Part shown: positions 1 to 4,547 of the stretch, in pieces
Layout of the letters: the number at the start of each line of letters is the position of its first letter
How positions within the stretch are numbered: the first letter of the stretch is position 1
NCBI GenBank assembly: GCA_964577175.1
Contig: CAZNYC010000194.1
Span: 1 to 5,615, forward strand
Origin: BS750m-G62 sp964577175
Lineage (GTDB): Bacteria > Planctomycetota > Phycisphaerae > FEN-1346
DNA length: 5,615 bases
Reading direction: 5' to 3'
Notes under the pieces: model-generated
The model's input: the letters and a program-made list of their open reading frames with translations, nothing else
The model's database searches: none
Told to the model about the DNA's origin: nothing
Program-made: the position numbers and the translations under genes

Positions 1-1651
1 TCGTGCCCTCGGCCGGTCCGACGTGGACGGTTCCGCCCAGGTGCCGGTCCAGCGCGCCGACGTGCTGGGCATCGATCTGCGAGGCCTCGGTTCCGTCGAC
101 CGTGATCTTCTCGATCCGCGCGCTGACCACGTTGGTGCGGACGCGTCCCTCGAAGGTGAATCGGTACACGCCGTCCCGGCCGTGATTGGTGACGGTGCCG
201 CCGAAGACGTTGGCCTGCAGCCGGCCGGAGAGTTTCTCGCCGTCGAAGCGGAACGTGAGCGTTGCGTCCTTCGTCTGCCACGTCCCGGGGAACCGGTCGT
301 TGAAGAGTTTCAGGTCGTGGACCTTGCCGTCCTTCCAGGTGAACGTCGCGTCCACGTACTGGGCCGGGGAGAGCGGGGACATCAGCACGTGCCCGAAACG
401 GAGGTGGAATTGTGCCGGGCTCTCCTTGGTGACCGGTTTCTCCACTGTGGCCGTGACGTTGTTCATCACGCCGTAGCCGGAGACCTTGGCCCTCTCGGCG
501 TCGAGGTCGCGGACCAGCATCGCGCCGCTCCAGGCCGGCAGCACGCGGACGGTGTTGCCCTTGGCCAGGGCCTCGGCCCGGCCGGCCCCCGGCCTGCCGT
601 TCAAGTGGTAGACCGCATCGTCGGCCAGACGGATCGTCAGGGTCGTTCGCTCTAGGTCCCGGGCCCGGCCGGTCGGGCAACGCGCGACGAGCAGTCGAAG
701 CCTGTCCCCGTCGACGCTCTTGACGCGTCCCTCGACGGAACCGTTGTCGGTCGGATGCAGGATCACGTGGGAGGCGCGGTGGCGGCTGTGGATGGGGTCC
801 GGCACGAACAGCGCCCGGCCGCCGGGGCGAAAGGCGGCCCGCGTCGTGACGAAGTTGCCGTTGACGAGGCACTTGGTGGTGAACAGGCTGTCGCTGATCT
901 CGGCGCCGGGCTGGCAGGTATTCACGAACTTATCCCCGCCGACACCGTCGCGGAACGGCTCGCCGGTGAAGAACAACCACTTGTGGTAATAGCCGGCGAA
1001 ATACCCCTCGTTCGCCCAGGTGAACTCCTTAAGGTTCGTCCACGCCTTCTTCCGCTCGGCGACGGTCTCCAGCCGGGCTTCGGGTGTGATCGCCAGGATT
1101 GTCTGATTCCGGGCCGGATGGGCACGGACGTGGCGGCCTTCCTCGAGCGCCTCGGCCGGCGTGGCTTCCTTGCCCTCGTACCGCAGCACCCCGTCGGGCG
1201 GCAGCGTATAGGTCTGCTTCGTGGTCTTTCGCTGGTCCTTGTCCACCATGTGCCGCACGGTGACCTTCCGGGCGTCCGGGTCGGCGTCGATGATGATCCC
1301 CTCGGCCGCAAAGGGTTTGCTCGAGTACAGCCCGTAGATGATCGGCTGGTGCCGGTTGTTCCGCAGGTGCAGGCGCCGGCCGGGCTGGACGGCGGCAAGG
1401 AACGTTTCCCGGCCGCAGTACCACCCGTCGACCATGAAGATCCGGGCCTCCTCAGGGGCATACATCTCCGGCTCCCCGATCGGGGGATGGGCGGAAATAT
1501 ACGAGATCTGCGTCGAGACCACCTTGGCGTCGGCCCCTTGGCCGGAAACCACCTTGCCGATATAGTGCTGGGTGCTGGCTTCCACGGTCAGGCCGAGAGC
1601 GAGCACCGACGCTGCCAGGAGCATTCCAAGTCGCAAGTGAGACCGCGTCAC
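1..1651 (-). CDS. Secreted protein of unknown function with a duplicated module, incomplete at the left edge
   Basis: One uninterrupted frame reads leftwards from 1651 for 550 codons and leaves the window without a stop, so the C-terminus is missing. I chose the GTG at 1651-1649 because an AAGGAGG site (1659-1665) lies 7 bases upstream and the next residues form a classic signal peptide: MTRSH, then a hydrophobic stretch to about residue 22, with likely cleavage after VEA (residue 25). The mature part is soluble and beta-rich in appearance. Residues ~67-192 and ~256-386 look like two copies of one module: V-D/N-G, then F...PG.R, an 'EG' turn, a T-x-T strand, and 'EAL..G..VR..PA'. Residues ~410-515 form another strand-rich region with FRFDG and YRFTFEGR motifs. 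Codons are GC-rich at the third position and no membrane segment follows the signal. I do not recognise the family or function. It is probably exported; a structural or ligand-binding role is only inferred. It is transcribed away from the sialidase cluster. Confidence 0.85.
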   Translation of the reverse strand, partial: MTRSHLRLGMLLAASVLALGLTVEASTQHYIGKVVSGQGADAKVVSTQISYISAHPPIGEPEMYAPEEARIFMVDGWYCGRETFLAAVQPGRRLHLRNNRHQPIIYGLYSSKPFAAEGIIIDADPDARKVTVRHMVDKDQRKTTKQTYTLPPDGVLRYEGKEATPAEALEEGRHVRAHPARNQTILAITPEARLETVAERKKAWTNLKEFTWANEGYFAGYYHKWLFFTGEPFRDGVGGDKFVNTCQPGAEISDSLFTTKCLVNGNFVTTRAAFRPGGRALFVPDPIHSRHRASHVILHPTDNGSVEGRVKSVDGDRLRLLVARCPTGRARDLERTTLTIRLADDAVYHLNGRPGAGRAEALAKGNTVRVLPAWSGAMLVRDLDAERAKVSGYGVMNNVTATVEKPVTKESPAQFHLRFGHVLMSPLSPAQYVDATFTWKDGKVHDLKLFNDRFPGTWQTKDATLTFRFDGEKLSGRLQANVFGGTVTNHGRDGVYRFTFEGRVRTNVVSARIEKITVDGTEASQIDAQHVGALDRHLGGTVHVGPAEGT

Positions 1652-1658
1652 CAGATTG

Positions 1659-1665
1659 CCTCCTT
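1659..1665 (-). promoter_or_regulatory. Ribosome binding site that fixes a GTG start
   Basis: The minus strand reads AAGGAGG here, 7 bases before the GTG at 1651. No ATG with comparable spacing precedes the signal peptide, so this site decides the unusual start codon of the minus-strand secreted protein. Confidence 0.8.
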
Positions 1666-1672
1666 CTGTAAA

Positions 1673-1718
1673 CCGATATTTCCGGATGACTTTCGGCCCA
1701 CGACCGCTGTGGGCCTTT
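1673..1718 (-). ncRNA. Structured 5' leader, copy 1 of an inverted pair
   Basis: Read on the minus strand this 46-base segment starts AAAGGCC and ends TCGG. It holds a perfect 7-bp stem: GGCCCAC (1715-1709) pairs with GTGGGCC (1701-1695) around the loop AGCGGTC. The unpaired GAAAGTCATCCG follows. It lies between the predicted -10 box and the ribosome binding site of the minus-strand gene. It matches 2246-2292 on the plus strand at about 41 of 47 aligned positions. I compared it by eye with common riboswitch classes, including cyclic-di-GMP type I and TPP, and recognise none. It could be a cis-regulatory RNA, or simply a transcribed part of a repeat. Confidence 0.45.
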
Positions 1719-1724
1719 CTGGCG

Positions 1725-1752
1725 ATTCTATTCCGCCTTCGAACGTCGGCAA
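1725..1752 (-). promoter_or_regulatory. Probable sigma-70-type promoter of the minus-strand secreted protein
   Basis: On the minus strand TTGCCG (1752-1747) is followed after 16 bases by TAGAAT (1730-1725). These match the TTGACA and TATAAT consensus at 4 and 5 of 6 positions. Transcription would begin near 1718, giving a leader of roughly 65 bases before the GTG. The same arrangement, with the same 16-base spacer, recurs in the inverted copy at 2212-2239, which strengthens the call. Confidence 0.5.
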
Positions 1753-1847
1753 GCCTTTTTGGGCTCGGACGAGAGGGCGTCTCCCTCCTTTCAAACCGGG
1801 ATCCCCTCCGAAACGACCTTCCGTTGGGCGACCGGGGCGTGTCGGGG

Positions 1848-1868
1848 CAGCCCGCCTGCCTCAGACGG
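1848..1868 (+). repeat. Candidate left terminal inverted repeat of the IS1380-type remnant
   Basis: The segment starts CAGCCCGC and ends CTCAGACGG. It matches the reverse complement of 2194-2214 (CAACCCGC...CTCAGATGA) at 14 of 21 positions. The two copies sit just outside the stop and the start of the transposase remnant, in the orientation expected of insertion sequence ends. The match is imperfect and I see no clear target-site duplication, so this is a candidate only. Confidence 0.35.
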
Positions 1869-1899
1869 GCGTCCTCCCCTGTTTCGCCGGACGTGGCCG

Positions 1900-2106
1900 T
1901 CAGCCCGGCGCCGTTTGCGACGGCCGGAGCCGCGGAATGCGTTCGAGAATCGCCGCGAACAGCCGGCGCGGAATCGCCACCTCGGCCAACCCCGGCACCT
2001 CGTCCAGTTCGCGATAGGGCAGAAGGCCGGCAATCGTGGTGACCTTCGCCCTATGGAATTCCATCTTCAGCGATTTGTCGAAACCCACCCGCAACGCTTC
2101 ACCCAT
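1900..2106 (-). pseudogene. Internally deleted IS1380-family transposase remnant (68 codons)
   Basis: The frame runs from an ATG at 2106 to a TGA at 1902-1900. An AAAGGAGAT ribosome binding site (2111-2118) lies just upstream, so this start is preferred to the ATG at 2145. Residues 12-40 (SLKMEFHRAKVTTIAGLLPYRELDEVPGL) resemble the N-terminus of IS1380-family transposases, which typically read K-[LM]-[DE]-F-x-x-[AS]-K-[VI]-T followed by AGLL and RELD. Residues 40-61 (LAEVAIPRRLFAAILERI...) resemble the family's C-terminal tail. A normal enzyme has roughly 430-460 residues, so the whole catalytic middle is missing, and the junction falls near 1983-1992 without breaking the frame. The product cannot be an active transposase. 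It may still be translated as a small protein. The minus strand also has TAGAAT at 2154-2149 as a possible -10 box, but only a weak -35. The family match is from memory of conserved motifs. Confidence 0.7.
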
Positions 2107-2193
2107 TGCGATCTCCTTTGATTGCGGGTAGCATCTCTGAACCACCGCATTCTACACGGCCAAACCCGGGCGCGCCAGCGCAAAACTGCGTGT

Positions 2194-2214
2194 TCATCTG
2201 AGAAGTGCGGGTTG
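2194..2214 (+). repeat. Candidate right terminal inverted repeat of the IS1380-type remnant
   Basis: This is the partner of 1848-1868. Together they bound an element of about 367 bases with the transposase remnant inside. Its outer end (GGGTTG) overlaps the -35-like hexamer TTGATG of the rightward promoter at 2212-2217. Confidence 0.35.
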
Positions 2215-2239
2215 ATGACCTTCATGATCGGGATAGCAT
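2212..2239 (+). promoter_or_regulatory. Possible rightward promoter, copy 2 of the inverted pair
   Basis: TTGATG (2212-2217) and TAGCAT (2234-2239) are separated by 16 bases, exactly the spacing of the minus-strand promoter at 1725-1752. Each hexamer matches the consensus at 4 of 6 positions. The alignment with copy 1 continues between the -10 box and the leader (12 of 18 positions). No convincing gene starts immediately downstream, so it may be a relic, drive a short RNA, or read towards the plus-strand genes. Confidence 0.35.
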
Positions 2240-2245
2240 TGCCGA

Positions 2246-2292
2246 AAAGGCCTGCGGCGGTCGTGGGCTGAAAGTCATCCGCGAAATCTCGG
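2246..2292 (+). ncRNA. Structured leader, copy 2 of an inverted pair, without an adjacent gene
   Basis: The segment starts AAAGGCC and ends TCGG, like copy 1. The stem GGCCTGC (2249-2255) with GTGGGCT (2263-2269) encloses the loop GGCGGTC. Three substitutions relative to copy 1 fall in the stem, and each replaces a Watson-Crick pair with a G-U pair, so all seven pairs remain. GCGGTCGTGGGC and GAAAGTCATCCG are identical in both copies. No ribosome binding site with a plausible gene follows; the next structure is the hairpin at 2371-2400. It is either an orphan leader, a small RNA of about 150 bases, or a repeat copy. Confidence 0.4.
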
Positions 2293-2370
2293 ACGATACA
2301 GGTACTGTAGGATCTTCTCGGTGTCGCGTGATGCCGGGGCCGTTAACCCTCCAACGCCAAATCGGCATTC

Positions 2371-2400
2371 TGCGCGGCGGGTACGGAGACCCGCCGCGCA
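2371..2400 (+). terminator. Perfect 12-bp hairpin, possible terminator or palindromic repeat
   Basis: TGCGCGGCGGGT (2371-2382) pairs perfectly with ACCCGCCGCGCA (2389-2400) around the loop ACGGAG. The stem is very stable, but TGAGTTAGCG follows instead of a run of T, so a classical intrinsic terminator is not proven. It could end the short transcript expected from the promoter at 2212-2239, block read-through into the plus-strand genes, or be a dispersed palindrome. Confidence 0.45.
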
Positions 2401-2419
2401 TGAGTTAGCGTTGTCGTAC

Positions 2420-2592
2420 TATTGACCCAGGTAAAAGTAACGTCCGGGGTTGTCATTCTGAGGCGCGGCGAAGCCGCGACGAAGAATCTCGCCTCGATGC
2501 TGCTCCCGCGGCGAGATTCTTCGGCTCCGCAAGCGGAGCCTCAGAATGACAGCCTGGCGCGGCGAGGACATTACTTTTGCTTCGCTCAATAA
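2420..2592. repeat. Inverted-repeat element enclosing a compound palindrome
   Basis: The left arm starts TATTGA at 2420 and runs through AAAAGTAACGTCC to 2445. The reverse complement of 2567-2592 matches it at about 21 of 26 positions (TATTGA...AAAAGTAATGTCC). The arms flank the palindrome at 2451-2551, giving an element of roughly 173 bases with no coding capacity. This is the shape of a non-autonomous miniature transposable element. I cannot name a parent insertion sequence, and I see no target-site duplication beyond a 4-base coincidence. Confidence 0.45.
2451..2551. repeat. Compound palindromic extragenic repeat, cloverleaf-like
   Basis: The outer arms TGTCATTCTGAGGC (2451-2464) and GCCTCAGAATGACA (2538-2551) are perfect inverted repeats. 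Inside are three further hairpins: CGCGGC/GCCGCG (2464-2469 with 2473-2478), GAAGAATCTCGCC/GGCGAGATTCTTC (2481-2493 with 2510-2522, 13 perfect pairs), and GGCTCCGC/GCGGAGCC (2523-2530 with 2533-2540). 'TGTCATTCTGAG...GAAGAATCTC' palindromes are dispersed intergenic repeats in several phyla of environmental bacteria. The four-stem layout resembles a cruciform or a folded RNA. It contains no gene. Confidence 0.7.
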
Positions 2593-2663
2593 ACAGGTAC
2601 CAGAGGCTGCACGTTGCGGCAAGGTACGCATGTGCAATCCCGCACCCTTTGAAAGAAGAACCC

Positions 2664-3050
2664 ATGTATCATGGGACTTCCCGCTCGTTTCGATTTGCCA
2701 TGCCCGTACGGACGTGGGCGTGGGTTGCACTCGTTTTGCTTTTTGCCCTCCTTCAGGCGGGTGCGCCTGCCGAAGCCCTGGCCAAGACGAACCCCAAGGC
2801 GGAGGCCGAGGCCATCCTCGAGGCGACCGGCGTCCGCGGCGGCCTGGTCGTTCACCTGGGCAGCGGCGACGGACTCGCGGCAAGCATCGACCGCCTGGCA
2901 CTGGCATGGCCCGCGCCGCCGGCGGTCCTGGGCCCGGAACCCGGCGTCCCGCTGGCGGACATCGCGCTCCGTTTCGTCCTGCCGCTGACGAAAGGGCCCC
3001 TGCGAGGCGACGGGCATTTCCGGGATTTCGTGCAGGACCGCCGGATGTAA
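2664..3050 (+). CDS. Short exported protein with a truncated methyltransferase-type signature
   Basis: The frame gives 128 residues from the ATG at 2664, which has a modest purine-rich site (GAAAGAAG, 2651-2658). An ATG at 2700 would give a neater signal peptide but lacks any ribosome site. MPVRTW followed by a hydrophobic run to AEALA (residues ~13-40) is a signal peptide. Next comes EAILEATGVRGGLVVHLGSGDG, the motif-I region that opens long planctomycete exported proteins combining a SAM-methyltransferase-like fold with PQQ-type propeller repeats. Those proteins run to many hundreds of residues; here similarity stops right after SGDG. The last 55 residues, including PLADIALRFVL and HFRDFVQDRRM, do not fit that family. 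PLADIALRFVL faintly recalls an aldo/keto-reductase helix, which I cannot confirm. Codon use stays GC-rich to the TAA. It is probably a deletion product, possibly still translated, lying 54 bases before the sialidase. Confidence 0.55.
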   Translation: MYHGTSRSFRFAMPVRTWAWVALVLLFALLQAGAPAEALAKTNPKAEAEAILEATGVRGGLVVHLGSGDGLAASIDRLALAWPAPPAVLGPEPGVPLADIALRFVLPLTKGPLRGDGHFRDFVQDRRM

Positions 3051-3092
3051 CGGCGCCGCGGCAGGTGTCGGGCCTGCCTTCAGGAACCCGAC

Positions 3093-3098
3093 AAGGAG
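3093..3098 (+). promoter_or_regulatory. Ribosome binding site of the sialidase
   Basis: AAGGAG lies 6 bases before the ATG at 3105, an optimal arrangement. It supports this start, which directly precedes the signal peptide. Confidence 0.8.
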
Positions 3099-3104
3099 AG
3101 GTGA

Positions 3105-4316
3105 ATGAGGTGGTTCAGGTGGGTTGCGGTCATGGCGGTCTGGGGTTTCGCCGGTGCGCTGGACGCCGGGGAGGGGGGCGTTTCAGCCGAGGCGCATGTC
3201 GCGGTCTCCCTGGCACGTGCAGCCGCGGGCGACACGCCGACCGCTGCCGCGGCGCTGCACGAGAAGGACCGACCGGTCTTCGTCAGCGGCGAGGGCGTCT
3301 TCTACCGTCTGCCGAGCCTGCTGGTAACGAAGGACGGCACCGTGCTGGCCGCGTGCCAGAAGCGCACGGGCCACCGCGGCGACTGGGCCCCGTCCACCCT
3401 GGTGCTCCGCCGCAGCACGGACGGCGGGCGAACCTGGTCCGACGAGCAGGTCCTGTTCGAGCGCGACGGCTGGTGCTGTTTCAACGGGAACCTGGTCGAG
3501 GACCGCCGCTGCGGCACGGTGCTGGCGCTGTTCATCGCGTTTCCCCGCGCCGCCGGCCCGACGTGGTTCCCGCAGCAGTGGATTCCCGCCGGCGGCGGGT
3601 TCGACTCGGTCCGAAGCACCGACGACGGCAAGACGTGGCCGGAGCCGACCCATCACGTCCCCGCGCCCAATCCGGACGGCTGGCGCGGCGGCGCCGCCTA
3701 CAACAACAATCACGGGATGCAACTCTCGGCCGGCCCGCACGCCGGCAGGCTGGTCGTGGGGGCGCGCGTCTTCAAGAAGGGCGTCTACGAAGGACGGGCC
3801 AAGGGCGGCGTCATTTACAGCGACGACGGCGGCAAGACCTGGCACGTGGGCGGTGCGGGCCTGGCCGGCAAGGGGGCCGTCAACGGGGAAGTCGCCTTGT
3901 GCGAGGCCGCCGGCGGCGAGGTGTACGTCAGTTACCGCAACCGCGGCCGGGATGACGAACCGCGGCACCGTTTCTTCTCCCGCAGCCGCGACGGCGGGGC
4001 CACGTTCTGCGAGGAGGGTACCGTGGACGACCTCCCCGCCCACGGCTGCAACGCCGGACTGGTCGGCTTCACGCCGCCCGGTGCGGACGGACGCGTCCTC
4101 CTGCTGACGTACCCGGCCCGCGCCGACCGGACCGACCTCACGGCCTACCTCAGCCGCGACGGCGGGCGCTCGTGGACCCGCACGCGGCGCATCACCGGCC
4201 ACGGCGGCTACTCCGACGTGGCCGTTCTCCCCAACGGGACCATCCTGGTGCTCTACGAGGCGGCCCGCGCGGGCGGGCTGTATCTGGCGCGGTTCAACCT
4301 GGCCTGGCTCGAGTAA
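3105..4316 (+). CDS. Secreted exo-alpha-sialidase (BNR/Asp-box propeller, GH33-like)
   Basis: The 403-residue product should hydrolyse terminal sialic acids from glycans in the periplasm or outside the cell. A signal peptide (residues 1 to ~21, ending in ALDA) is followed by an alanine-rich linker to about residue 53 and then a six-bladed sialidase propeller. Visible hallmarks are YRLP with Arg68, the first arginine of the triad; Asp93 in HRGDW, the likely acid/base; Glu262 in NGE; Arg278 in YRN; Arg342 before the last Asp box; and Tyr369 in GYSD, the likely nucleophile, with Glu385 in LLYE-like LVLYE. Five Asp boxes occur at 104-111, 171-178, 239-246, 294-301 and 350-357. Length is normal for a single-domain bacterial sialidase, and all key residues appear present. 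Substrate cannot be deduced, and some BNR proteins of this type act on other acidic sugars. It follows the short exported gene by 54 bases and may share its transcript. Confidence 0.9.
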   Translation: MRWFRWVAVMAVWGFAGALDAGEGGVSAEAHVAVSLARAAAGDTPTAAAALHEKDRPVFVSGEGVFYRLPSLLVTKDGTVLAACQKRTGHRGDWAPSTLVLRRSTDGGRTWSDEQVLFERDGWCCFNGNLVEDRRCGTVLALFIAFPRAAGPTWFPQQWIPAGGGFDSVRSTDDGKTWPEPTHHVPAPNPDGWRGGAAYNNNHGMQLSAGPHAGRLVVGARVFKKGVYEGRAKGGVIYSDDGGKTWHVGGAGLAGKGAVNGEVALCEAAGGEVYVSYRNRGRDDEPRHRFFSRSRDGGATFCEEGTVDDLPAHGCNAGLVGFTPPGADGRVLLLTYPARADRTDLTAYLSRDGGRSWTRTRRITGHGGYSDVAVLPNGTILVLYEAARAGGLYLARFNLAWLE

Positions 4317-4547
4317 GAGACCGCAGTGCCGCACGGTTTCGTGAACCGGCGGGCACGGTGCAGGCAGCGGCTTGTCCCTGTGCTTGCGACAGCCGTTATG
4401 ATATCGTTGGCATGTTCGGCATCCGGACGTAAAGCGACGGGGCCGCGCCGCAAGAGCGCGGTCGCGCCGGCCGCGTCATCGTGACGTCGAGCGGCGATGG
4501 CTGGTGCGTGTCACGATCGAACAGGAAGCCTTTGAGGGACACTGACG
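4317..4547 (+). other. Intergenic spacer of 231 bases
   Basis: Apart from the candidate promoter and the two leader hairpins listed with it, I see only a weak 5-bp hairpin (CGGTT/AACCG, 4334-4348) soon after the sialidase stop. It has no T run and is not a convincing terminator, so the sialidase and the next gene could be co-transcribed or separate. Confidence 0.4.
4372..4402 (+). promoter_or_regulatory. Weak candidate promoter before the concanavalin-propeller gene
   Basis: TATGAT (4397-4402) is a good -10 hexamer. The best upstream partner is TTGTCC (4372-4377), with a long 19-base spacer. It would give a leader of about 140 bases containing two small hairpins: CCGCGC/GCGCGG (4443-4448 with 4456-4461) and CGTCA/TGACG (4474-4478 with 4482-4486). 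The leader shows no similarity to the duplicated leader at 1673-1718. Confidence 0.3.

Noticed and set aside
23..2017. Long plus-strand open frames at 23-655 and 755-2017
   Set aside because: They oppose the 550-codon minus-strand frame, which has a signal peptide, a strong ribosome site and sensible protein composition. The plus-strand translations are rich in Gly, Arg, Val and Pro without motifs, as expected of antisense frames in GC-rich DNA.
1649..2329. Extension of the leader duplication through the GTG start (GGTGACGCG against GGTGTCGCG)
   Set aside because: It needs a gap of about seven bases and the intervening sequence does not align, so the match may be chance.
2205..2408. A 67-codon plus-strand frame after the rightward promoter
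   Set aside because: It covers the duplicated leader and the 12-bp hairpin, has no ribosome site, and its product shows no domain. The sequence is better explained as RNA or repeat.
2416..2600. GTAC on both sides of the inverted-repeat element as a target-site duplication
   Set aside because: GTAC is only four bases, palindromic, and not at matching distances from the arm ends.
3060..3078. Hairpin GGCAGG/CCTGCC before the sialidase as a terminator
   Set aside because: The stem is six pairs with only two T after it, too weak to call.
2546..3955. A 469-codon plus-strand frame overlapping the short exported gene and the sialidase
   Set aside because: It begins inside the palindromic repeat, is extremely Arg/Gly/Pro-rich, and overlaps the clear sialidase in another frame.
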